64,000 nucleotides of DNA from Flavobacteriales bacterium (GTDB lineage: Bacteria > Bacteroidota > Bacteroidia > Flavobacteriales_D > Crocinitomicaceae): assembly GCA_947497485.1 (NCBI GenBank), contig CANMHB010000003.1, positions 124,001-188,000 of the forward strand, given 5' to 3'. Positions within the stretch are counted from its first letter, which is position 1, and every line of letters starts with the position of its first letter. Positions 52,574-60,273 of the stretch are shown here, piece after piece. The notes under the pieces were generated by a model that was given only the letters and a program-made list of their open reading frames with translations, did no database searches and was not told the DNA's origin. The position numbers and the translations under genes are program-made.

Positions 52574-54319
52574 ATGAAATCGCTTCGATACCTCAATAAA
52601 TATTTTGTCAAGTATAAATGGCACTTTCTACTTGGGATTGTTTTTACAATTATATCCAATTACTTCGGTGTTAAAATGCCTGTTTATGTGAAGGAAACCG
52701 TCGATAACCTAATGGGCACTACCAAAGTAACTGGTCTTGAAACAGCAATTTGGCTTTCTTTAAAACTTGGTGGAATTTATATTCTTTTATCTTTCCTAAA
52801 AGGTTTTTTCCTATTTCTAATGCGCCAGACAATTATTATCATGTCTCGTTTAATTGAATTTGATCTCAAAAATGAAATCTTTCAGCATTACCAGCGATTA
52901 GATATGGCTTTTTTCAAACGCAACTCAACGGGAGACTTAATGAATCGAATATCTGAGGATGTTGGTCTTGTTCGTATGTATCTTGGACCGGGAATAATGT
53001 ATACTATAAATCTGGTTATTCTGAGTTCAATGATCATTTTTCAGATGACCCAAATTAGTGCAAAGCTGACTCTTTTCGTATTGCTACCGCTGCCTGTAAT
53101 GTCTTTCTTAATCTATAAAGTATCAACCAAAATAAATAAAATGAGTAAATTGGTTCAAGAGGAGCAATCCCTTTTATCTACCATTGCTCAAGAGACATTT
53201 GCAGGTATTCGAATAATTAAGGCTTATAATCGAAATGAAGAAACAGGACAAAAGTTCTCAAATTCAACCCACGAATACCAAAAGAGAAGTATGAAATTAG
53301 TTTTAATCAATGCGCTCTTCTTGCCAACTATCATCTTTCTTATCGGAATTAGCACATTAATAACGATTTATCTTGGTGGATTAATGACCTATGAAAAACA
53401 AATTTCTTTAGGTGGAATTGTTGCTTTCGTCTTTTTCGTAAATAATTTAACTTGGCCATTTGCTAGTGTTGGTTGGGTCACCTCAATCATTCAACGAGCG
53501 GCTGCTTCCCAAAATAGAATCAATGATTTCCTTGAGACGAAACCTGAATTTGAAAATTCAAATCATGAGGAATTTGATTTTAAAGGCGAGATTGAATTTA
53601 AAAATGTAAGCTTTACCTATCCTGACACTGGAATAAAAGCGCTGGATTGTATTCGTTTTAAAATTAAAAAAGGTGACACTTTGGCTATCGTTGGTAGAAC
53701 TGGAAGTGGAAAATCCACGATTTTACAATTACTATTGCGTCAATATCATTGTGATTCAGGAGAAATTTTAATTGATGGTAAGAATTTGCAGGAAATAAAT
53801 TCAGATGCATTTCGAGATCAAAGTGGAATTGTTCCTCAGGATGTTTTTCTATTCTCCGACACCATTGCGAACAACCTTAAATTTGGCTCCAACGATTCAA
53901 CTATTACAAATGAACAATTAGTAAATGTTACCAAGGACGCTCATGTTTACGATAATATAATTGAATTCCCAGATAAATTTGAAACCATTTTAGGAGAACG
54001 AGGTGTTAATTTAAGTGGCGGACAAAAACAACGTGTTAGTATAGCCCGTGCATTACTTCGGAAACCAAAGTTACTTTTGTTAGATGATTGTCTATCCGCT
54101 GTTGACACGGAAACTGAAAATACTATTTTAAATAATTTAAATAAAGACCACCAAAATCGCACGACAATTGTGGTTAGCCACCGAATTTCTACGATTCGTA
54201 ATGCAAACTACATTCTTGTCTTGGACAACGGAAAGATCACTGAACAAGGTACTCACGAAGATTTATTATCCAAAAATGGATCCTATGCTGAAATGCATCG
54301 GAAGCAACTTGAGAGTTAA
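52574..54319 (+). CDS. ABC transporter, fused permease and ATPase (MsbA/MdlB-like)
   Basis: 581 residues. Six-helix exporter membrane domain (hydrophobic stretches at about 17-37, 60-85, 140-160, 165-180, 245-265 and 275-300), then an ATPase domain: FTYPDTGIKALDCIRFKIKK, Walker A VGRTGSGKSTI, Q-loop region QSGIVPQDVFLFSDT, signature GVNLSGGQKQRVSIARALLR, Walker B KLLLLDDCLSAVD (aspartate where the catalytic glutamate is normal, so ATP hydrolysis may be asymmetric) and VVSHRISTIR. It is a half-transporter and probably works as a homo- or heterodimer. The substrate is unknown (lipids or drugs in related proteins). Divergent from the leucine-dehydrogenase gene. Confidence 0.86.
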   Translation: MKSLRYLNKYFVKYKWHFLLGIVFTIISNYFGVKMPVYVKETVDNLMGTTKVTGLETAIWLSLKLGGIYILLSFLKGFFLFLMRQTIIIMSRLIEFDLKNEIFQHYQRLDMAFFKRNSTGDLMNRISEDVGLVRMYLGPGIMYTINLVILSSMIIFQMTQISAKLTLFVLLPLPVMSFLIYKVSTKINKMSKLVQEEQSLLSTIAQETFAGIRIIKAYNRNEETGQKFSNSTHEYQKRSMKLVLINALFLPTIIFLIGISTLITIYLGGLMTYEKQISLGGIVAFVFFVNNLTWPFASVGWVTSIIQRAAASQNRINDFLETKPEFENSNHEEFDFKGEIEFKNVSFTYPDTGIKALDCIRFKIKKGDTLAIVGRTGSGKSTILQLLLRQYHCDSGEILIDGKNLQEINSDAFRDQSGIVPQDVFLFSDTIANNLKFGSNDSTITNEQLVNVTKDAHVYDNIIEFPDKFETILGERGVNLSGGQKQRVSIARALLRKPKLLLLDDCLSAVDTETENTILNNLNKDHQNRTTIVVSHRISTIRNANYILVLDNGKITEQGTHEDLLSKNGSYAEMHRKQLES

Positions 54320-54452
54320 AATTAATTTAATACACTAAAAAACAATCACTTAACTGCTTTATTAAGAAAATAAAGTTGAAAAATGTATTTAGATTTGAAA
54401 CCTTCGATGAGCTCTCTGCGTAAATTGGATCATAATTTTAAAAACAACAACC

Positions 54453-55127
54453 ATGAAAAAAATTATGATTTTCGTAGGTGCATTAACATTGTCAGGAACA
54501 ATGTTCGCACAAAAAGCAACAAAAGAGAATCCATTCTCTTTAGAGGGACAATTAAGTTATAATACTTCGTCTCTTTCCTTCAACGCTCCTTCTTTAAGAA
54601 TGCGTTATTTCTTAGCTGATGATTTAGCTGCTCGCGTTTCATTATCGCTTAATAATTCTTCAACGAAAGATTATTATTATGAGTTAGCCGATAACGCAGG
54701 TGGTGAAGGAACCGAAATTAACAAAACTTCAATGACAATGATTTCGTTGGGTGCTGAAAAACACTTTGCTGGAACCGACAAATTGTCTCCTTATGTTGGG
54801 GCTGATTTAGCTTATGGCATGGGAAACACTTCTGCTAAATGGGATAAGTTTGATGGTAATGGCTATAGTGCTGACTTTACTGCAACTGCAAAAGCACCAA
54901 CTTCAATGTTAGGTCTAAATTTGGTTGCAGGTACAGATTACTATTTCGCTGAGAACTTTTACGTTGGATTAGAGTTGGGAATTGGTTTCCAATCAATGTC
55001 TGAAAAAGCAGGTGAGTTTACATCTACTGTTGCTGGAACAACTACAACTAGCTTATCAGAGCCTTCAAATTCAAGCAGTTTCGGAAACAACTTCATTGGA
55101 AATGCAAGATTAGGTTGGAGATTCTAA
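54453..55127 (+). CDS. Outer-membrane beta-barrel protein
   Basis: 224 residues. Signal peptide MKKIMIFVGALTLSGTMFAQ, then an OmpX/OMP_b-brl-like barrel with alternating strands (FSLEGQLSYNTSSLSFNAPS, LRMRYFLADDLAARVSLSLN, GAEKHFAGTDKLSPYVGADL, FYVGLELGIGFQS) and a C-terminal NARLGWRF with the terminal aromatic typical of outer-membrane insertion. Function unknown. It is followed by a strong terminator shared with dinB. The A/T-rich leader (54320-54452) probably includes its promoter. Confidence 0.85.
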   Translation: MKKIMIFVGALTLSGTMFAQKATKENPFSLEGQLSYNTSSLSFNAPSLRMRYFLADDLAARVSLSLNNSSTKDYYYELADNAGGEGTEINKTSMTMISLGAEKHFAGTDKLSPYVGADLAYGMGNTSAKWDKFDGNGYSADFTATAKAPTSMLGLNLVAGTDYYFAENFYVGLELGIGFQSMSEKAGEFTSTVAGTTTTSLSEPSNSSSFGNNFIGNARLGWRF

Positions 55128-55148
55128 TCAATAACATTACTAAAATTG

Positions 55149-55177
55149 AAAAAGCGTTCTTCGGAGCGCTTTTTTTT
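55149..55177. terminator. Bidirectional terminator between the barrel gene and dinB
   Basis: A 9-bp stem (AAAGCGTTC / GAGCGCTTT, one wobble) with a TTCG tetraloop. It is preceded by a short A-run and followed by eight T, so it can stop transcription on both strands; the T-run reaches into the dinB stop codon. Confidence 0.88.
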
Positions 55178-56393
55178 ATACCCTTCTATTTGCTAACAAG
55201 GGTGGCGGCTCTCCTGAAAATGGATTCCAACGACCAATGGTTCGAGCTTCCATTCCAACAGCTCGCATGACGGATCGGTCGCCAAAACGCAAACGAATTC
55301 GATCCAGCGCATTATACAAAGAAGCATAATCCAACGATTCATCAAATAGATTCAACTGATGAAAACCCGAAACAAGCGAACTGTAGCGCACTCCAATCAA
55401 ACGAACGAGCAAACGTCGACTATACAAGCGTTCAAACAAATCATTTACAACAGGTAAAAGTTGATGATCGGCAGCTGTATAGGGAATTTGCTTCTGAAGA
55501 GTTTGTGTTTGAAAATCTGAATAACGAATTTTAACCGTCACACAACCTGTTAGTTTTTCTCCTCTTCGCAATTGAAATGCTAAATTTTCGGCCATTGCCA
55601 ATAAAATTCCACGAAGTTTAAAAACATCAATTGTATCATAATCAAATGTTCGTTCGGTTGAAATGGATTTTCGTTCATGGTATTGCTCTACGGGTGAACT
55701 ATCAAGACCATTTGCTTTTTTCCAAATAAGAAGCCCATTTTCACCTAGCGCACTTTGCATCAACTCAACGGGCATTTCCTGAATTGTTTTAATTTTTCGA
55801 ACGCCCAAATTACAAAGTGTTTGATATGTTTTTATTCCCACCATTGGGATTTTTCGAACAGAAAGTGGCGCTAGAAATTCACGTTCTGAACCATAATCGA
55901 TTTTAAGCTGATTGTTTGGCTTCGCTTCACCAGTGGCAATTTTCGAAACCGTTTTATTTTGTGATAAACCAAATGATATTGGTAAACCTGTTTCCTTAAA
56001 AATCCGTTGACGAAGTTCTGACGCATATTTCATGGTCCCGAAAAATTGATCCATACCTGTTAAATCCATGTAAAACTCATCTATGGAAGTTTTTTCATAA
56101 ACTGGCACAGCTTCACGAATGATATCGGTCACCTCACGTGAAAACTTGCTATACGTCTCCGAATTACCTTTGATGATAATTGCCTCTGGACAACGTTCTC
56201 TTGCCATTTTCATAGGCATCGCCGAATGAATTCCAAACTGACGAGCTTCGTAACTACAGGAAGCCACGACACCCCGATCGGATGTTCCTCCAATCAAAAT
56301 CGGTTTTCCAATTAATCTGTTATCTAATTTTCGTTCACAGGAAACAAAAAATGTGTCCAAATCCATGTGAACAATCGAACGCAATACAGCCAT
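55176..56393 (-). CDS. dinB: DNA polymerase IV (DinB, Y-family)
   Basis: 405 residues. Catalytic motifs: VHMDLDTFFVSCERKLDNR, the SYEARQFGIHSAMP fingers region, and YEKTSIDEFYMDLTGMD with the two acidic residues. Palm, thumb (IPMVGIKTYQTLCNLGVRKI) and little-finger domains are complete. A sliding-clamp-binding motif QLNLF is at 346-350. Error-prone translesion polymerase, likely damage-inducible, although no clear LexA box was identified near 56394. The last residues (FSGEPPPLLANRRV) extend beyond the usual end. Confidence 0.93.
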   Translation of the reverse strand: MAVLRSIVHMDLDTFFVSCERKLDNRLIGKPILIGGTSDRGVVASCSYEARQFGIHSAMPMKMARERCPEAIIIKGNSETYSKFSREVTDIIREAVPVYEKTSIDEFYMDLTGMDQFFGTMKYASELRQRIFKETGLPISFGLSQNKTVSKIATGEAKPNNQLKIDYGSEREFLAPLSVRKIPMVGIKTYQTLCNLGVRKIKTIQEMPVELMQSALGENGLLIWKKANGLDSSPVEQYHERKSISTERTFDYDTIDVFKLRGILLAMAENLAFQLRRGEKLTGCVTVKIRYSDFQTQTLQKQIPYTAADHQLLPVVNDLFERLYSRRLLVRLIGVRYSSLVSGFHQLNLFDESLDYASLYNALDRIRLRFGDRSVMRAVGMEARTIGRWNPFSGEPPPLLANRRV

Positions 56394-56629
56394 TTTTCAA
56401 GTTTTTGAAAGGTAATTTTTTCTGTAAGCGCATATCGTTTGTTTTGTAAAATTACAAAATGATTATTTATTAATCTTATTTTTTGATTATATTTTAATCT
56501 TTTGATGTTTTATTTCTAATGGAGGTAACTCAAAAAGCAACATCTAACTCAAAAGAAAAAAAAGAATATTCAATATGAACTCAACTAAAGTTCAAAAAGT
56601 AAAAAATGTAATATTCGAAAGTGAAATTT

Positions 56630-57478
56630 CTAAAATAGTTCTATTTCAAAAGAATGTGAACCTATCTCATTTGCATTCAAAAAATTTAAACCTTCCTTTT
56701 CAATAAATTTTCCTGAACTGTTAATGCTATCTGCCCAACCCCACCAAGGCTCAATGCAAAAAAAAGGAGCATTTTGTTTTGACCAGAAACCAATAGCATG
56801 CCAGTTATTTGAACTAACACTTAACAATTTGCCCTGTTTTTTATGCGCCAACATCACCTTGCCGAACTCTGGATTTCGAATAACTATTGCATCATTTTCA
56901 AATAACTTATAATCCAATTCAAAAAACTCATTCAAAAGAATCGGTTCGGTTTTCCCAGAATAAAAAGGTCCTTCGAGCAACCATCGTTCAGATTCATAAT
57001 TCCCTTCAAAAACCAAATAATATTCATTTATTGATCCATTAACAGCAAAACCTGGGTGTCCACCAACGGAATAAGGAAGCACCTCGTCTCCCCTATTTTG
57101 AACGTTAAATTTAACCTTTAACTTTGAATTTTCTATGCTGTAACAAACTTGAAAGGTGAAATCAAAAGGATATTGTTGTTTTGTAACTTCATTACTATTT
57201 AATTCAAATATCACGGAACTTTCATCCTGATTAATCACTTCAAAATAGAAATCTCTAACAAAACCATGCTGCGACATCGAGAAATTTCGATTTTCATAGG
57301 TATAAGAATCACTTTTTAATCTGCCGACTATTGGAAATAAATTCGGAGAAATTCGATTCCAAAAAGACTCGTCTTTTTTCCAAAGAACATTAACTCCATC
57401 ATTTTTTGATAATTCAGTTAACTCAGCGCCAAGTGGATTGATCAATGCGACTAATTGATTATTTCGAATTTGAATCAT
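56630..57478 (-). CDS. Aldose 1-epimerase-like protein (LacX group)
   Basis: 282 residues of the galactose-mutarotase beta-sandwich: IQIRNNQLVALINPLGAELT, VLWKKDESFWNRISPNLFPI, FSMSQHGFVRDFYFEV with a conserved histidine, VGGHPGFAV with a second conserved histidine, and FFCIEPWWGWADS with the glutamate. These are the catalytic features of the family. LacX-like members act on an unknown sugar. Monocistronic and divergent from the SpeD-SpeE gene. The 236-nt gap before it (56394-56629) holds no convincing gene. Confidence 0.85.
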   Translation of the reverse strand: MIQIRNNQLVALINPLGAELTELSKNDGVNVLWKKDESFWNRISPNLFPIVGRLKSDSYTYENRNFSMSQHGFVRDFYFEVINQDESSVIFELNSNEVTKQQYPFDFTFQVCYSIENSKLKVKFNVQNRGDEVLPYSVGGHPGFAVNGSINEYYLVFEGNYESERWLLEGPFYSGKTEPILLNEFFELDYKLFENDAIVIRNPEFGKVMLAHKKQGKLLSVSSNNWHAIGFWSKQNAPFFCIEPWWGWADSINSSGKFIEKEGLNFLNANEIGSHSFEIELF

Positions 57479-57609
57479 TAAAACGAAATTAGTTAATATC
57501 CCAAATTAACCCAATATTAATTCATTGAATTCGCTAAAAATAAAAGTTGAAAAACATCTAAGAACCAAAGAAAAACGTAATTTTGCGCGACTTAAAAAGA
57601 AACGCATAA

Positions 57610-58893
57610 ATGAGTATTGCTTTAGGAAACCATATTTTGGTTGAATTCATGAATTGTGATCCGCATGTGATGAACGATGTAGCGGCGATTGAACGAGACA
57701 TGGTAGGCGCAGCACAAAAAGCTGGCGCTACGGTAATTAATTCTACATTTCATCACTTTTCTCCGTATGGTGTATCAGGTGTTGTTGTAATTCAAGAAAG
57801 CCACCTTGCAATTCATACATGGCCAGAATATGGCTATGCTGCAGTTGATTTATTTACTTGTGGAGAGATGAATGCTTGGATTTCTTTTGATCATTTGAAA
57901 GAATGTTTTGGAGCAAAATCATACTCTGCAATCGAAATGAAACGTGGTTCTGTCAATCTTTTAACACGAAACGATTTCGATATTTCTACAATGCGTCAAA
58001 AGGCATCTGAATGGAGAAACCCAGAGTTTTTTACACGCAATGTGTGGTTTACAGATAAAGATGAAGATCAAGCGCTTTCGCTGCGTTTTACGGGTGAAGT
58101 TTTCTTCGATGTTCAATCACCTTTTCAGCGCGTTCGTATTTTGGAATCCTATAAATATGGTAAGATGCTTGCGCTCGATGATATGGTAATGACTACCGAA
58201 AATGACGAGTTTCATTATCACGAAATGATTTCACATCCTTCTTTATTTACAATGCCAAATGCAAAAAATGTGCTGGTTATTGGTGGTGGAGATGGAGGCA
58301 CTGTTCGAGAAATTTTACGCCATGAAAACATCGAAAAAGTTACGATGGTTGAAATTGATGGAGCTGTAATCGATGCATGTAAAGAATTTTTACCGAACAT
58401 CGCTGCAGCTTTTGATAATCCAAAACTTGAATTAATTGTGGATGACGGAATTGCTTTTCTGAAAAATGCCACACCAAATACCTACGATATTATCATTGTT
58501 GATGGTTCGGATCCAGTTGGACCAGCGGAAGGACTTTTTTCGGTTGAATTTTACACAAATTGTTACAACGCGCTAAAAGAAACAGGGATTTTGGTAGCTC
58601 AAGGCGAGTCTCCTAAATTTAACGAAAAAGCTTTCAAAGAACTAAATCATACTTTACAGGACATCTTTGGTAAAGAAAATGCGCCAGTATCATTGTTTTA
58701 CGTACCAACATACCCTACTGGAATGTGGAGTTTTCAGTATGGACTAAAAGGAAATGTTCATCCAAAGAATATTACGAACGTAAATCAAATTGCCGATTTT
58801 GCAACGAAAAAGGGCTTACGATACTATAACGAAGACATTCACATTGCATCGTTTGCAACACCTAATTTTGTTAAAAATCTAATAAGTAAATAA
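57610..58893 (+). CDS. Fused S-adenosylmethionine decarboxylase - spermidine synthase
   Basis: 427 residues. The first about 120 residues are a prokaryotic Spe[15 protein letters not shown] then [20 protein letters not shown], where cleavage between E63 and S64 would create the pyruvoyl cofactor. From about residue 150 a spermidine-synthase domain follows: [60 protein letters not shown] and [15 protein letters not shown] with the catalytic aspartate. The single chain should make decarboxylated SAM and transfer the aminopropyl group to putrescine. Such fusions are known in bacteria. A putative -7 box TAATTTTG lies near 57582. It is 13 nt upstream of the SlyD-like gene. Confidence 0.9.
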   Translation: MSIALGNHILVEFMNCDPHVMNDVAAIERDMVGAAQKAGATVINSTFHHFSPYGVSGVVVIQESHLAIHTWPEYGYAAVDLFTCGEMNAWISFDHLKECFGAKSYSAIEMKRGSVNLLTRNDFDISTMRQKASEWRNPEFFTRNVWFTDKDEDQALSLRFTGEVFFDVQSPFQRVRILESYKYGKMLALDDMVMTTENDEFHYHEMISHPSLFTMPNAKNVLVIGGGDGGTVREILRHENIEKVTMVEIDGAVIDACKEFLPNIAAAFDNPKLELIVDDGIAFLKNATPNTYDIIIVDGSDPVGPAEGLFSVEFYTNCYNALKETGILVAQGESPKFNEKAFKELNHTLQDIFGKENAPVSLFYVPTYPTGMWSFQYGLKGNVHPKNITNVNQIADFATKKGLRYYNEDIHIASFATPNFVKNLISK

Positions 58894-58906
58894 TTAAACC
58901 TTAATA

Positions 58907-59413
58907 ATGCAAATTTCAACTAACAAGGTAGTTTCGTTAAAATACAAGCTATCAAACGCTCAAAACAACGAGCAAATAGAAGAAACAAACGAAACCAATC
59001 CGTTAGTTTTCCTTTTTGGTGTAGGAGCTATGATTCCTGATTTTGAGAATAACTTATCTGGTAAATCTGTTGGTGATACTTTTGATTTTCAAATTGCAGC
59101 ACAGGATGCTTATGGCGTTCATGATGCACAAAATTTAGCCATGATTCCATCAAATATTTTTCATGATGAAAATGGAAATTTTGATCACGTTATGTTTCAA
59201 GTTGGAGCAATTATTCCGATGAGTGATAGTGAAGGAAATCATTTAAGAGGAAAAATCCTTGAAATTACTGATGAAAATGTTAAAATGGATTTTAATCACC
59301 CACTTGCAGGAACCGATTTACATTTTACAGGTGAAATTTTAGATATCCGTGAGGCAACAGCTGATGAAATTGACCACGGACATGTTCATGGGGAGCACGG
59401 ACACCATCACTAA
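58907..59413 (+). CDS. SlyD-like FKBP peptidyl-prolyl isomerase
   Basis: 168 residues. FKBP core (VVSLKYKLSNAQNNEQIEET, PLVFLFGVGAMIPDFENNLS, GKSVGDTFDFQIAAQDAYGV) with the inserted flap (IPSNIFHDENG..IPMSDSEGNHLRG) typical of SlyD, and a histidine-rich C-terminal tail (DHGHVHGEHGHHH) that should bind nickel or other metals. Catalyses proline isomerisation and may chaperone unfolded or metal proteins. Position after the spermidine-synthase fusion suggests shared transcription, not a shared function. Confidence 0.9.
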   Translation: MQISTNKVVSLKYKLSNAQNNEQIEETNETNPLVFLFGVGAMIPDFENNLSGKSVGDTFDFQIAAQDAYGVHDAQNLAMIPSNIFHDENGNFDHVMFQVGAIIPMSDSEGNHLRGKILEITDENVKMDFNHPLAGTDLHFTGEILDIREATADEIDHGHVHGEHGHHH

Positions 59414-59482
59414 AATCTTTTTTTTGGATTGAATGTCAAAAGAATGTAAATATTTTTTTACTTTCGTTTAAATTCAATCACC

Positions 59483-59920
59483 ATGGCTACAATATTTGAA
59501 ACGCGGCTAATCGGAAACATTGGTAAGGATGCTATTGTTAAAAACATGGAACGCGGTATCGTTGCAATTAACTTCCCAGTCGCACACAACAAAAACTGGA
59601 AGGATAAACGTACCGGCTTAGTTAAAACAAAAACTACTTGGGTAAATTGTACCATTTGGAAAAGAGATGGCTCGAATCTTAGAATCATTGATTTTTTAAA
59701 ACGAGGTTCTTTAGTAGAGGTTATAGGTACGCCATTCGCCAAGGCCTATTCAAATGAGGATGGTTCACTTCGCACTGAAATTCGTCTTAACGTTTCAAAA
59801 ACCAATATTTTGCGTCCGTCTACCAAAGAGGAAGGAATTCAAGAGGATATCGTTGATAATGAAGAAGATACTTTTGATGCATCGTTAGATGATTTTTCGA
59901 TGGATGAAGATGACTTCTAA
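59483..59920 (+). CDS. ssb: Single-stranded DNA-binding protein
   Basis: 145 residues: OB-fold (MATIFETRLIGNIGKDAIVK, VAINFPVAHNKNWKDKRTG, KTTWVNCTIWKRDGSNLRII, KRGSLVEVIGTPFAKAYSNE) and an acidic C-terminal tail ending ASLDDFSMDEDDF, the partner-binding tip, with DDF at the very end. Shorter than E. coli Ssb but normal for the phylum. Followed by a tRNA 87 nt later with its own promoter. Essential for replication and repair. Confidence 0.92.
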   Translation: MATIFETRLIGNIGKDAIVKNMERGIVAINFPVAHNKNWKDKRTGLVKTKTTWVNCTIWKRDGSNLRIIDFLKRGSLVEVIGTPFAKAYSNEDGSLRTEIRLNVSKTNILRPSTKEEGIQEDIVDNEEDTFDASLDDFSMDEDDF

Positions 59921-59954
59921 GAAGTCGTAAGAATTGATAAAAAAATCAAAGAAA

Positions 59955-59988
59955 TTTGATTTTAAAAAAGAATATTTATTTATATTTG
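59955..59988 (+). promoter_or_regulatory. Promoter of tRNA-Asn
   Basis: A -33 TTTG (59955-59958) and a -7 TATATTTG (59981-59988), spaced 22 nt, match the Bacteroidetes pattern. The tRNA starts at 60008. A short dyad around 59990-60008 (ATCTCAAAAATTGAGAT) precedes or overlaps the 5' end. Confidence 0.65.
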
Positions 59989-60007
59989 CAATCTCAAAAA
60001 TTGAGAT

Positions 60008-60081
60008 TCCTCCTTAGCTCAGTTGGTTAGAGCATCTGACTGTTAATCAGAGGGTCGCTGGTTCAAGTCCAGCAGGGGGAG
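60008..60081 (+). tRNA. tRNA-Asn (anticodon GTT)
   Basis: A complete cloverleaf can be folded: acceptor stem TCCTCCT / AGGGGGA, D-arm GCTC-AGTTGGTTA-GAGC, anticodon arm TCTGA-CTGTTAA-TCAGA with anticodon GTT, T-arm GCTGG-TTCAAGT-CCAGC, and discriminator G. CCA is not encoded and must be added by nucleotidyltransferase. 74 nt, no intron. A terminator follows at 60094. Confidence 0.95.
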
Positions 60082-60093
60082 CTACAGTGGACA

Positions 60094-60117
60094 AGCCATC
60101 AGAAATGATGGCTTTTT
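60094..60117 (+). terminator. Terminator after tRNA-Asn
   Basis: An 8-bp perfect stem AGCCATCA / TGATGGCT with a GAAA loop and a run of five T. It lies 12 nt after the tRNA 3' end. Confidence 0.85.
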
Positions 60118-60273
60118 CATTTTTATCATCTCTTCATTCCAATTATCCGATGTAATGCATTCTTTTTTAAATAAAATTACATTTTTGGTATTGTTAAAAA
60201 CTTACCACGAATAAATCAATTTTCATTTAATAATCCTCATTCCAATTATTAATTTTGAAAGGTAAAAATTCCA

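Noticed and set aside
56519-56629. Very short ATG frames between dinB and the epimerase-like gene
   Set aside because: Frames of 19 and 44 codons without supporting composition; one runs into the antisense of the epimerase gene.
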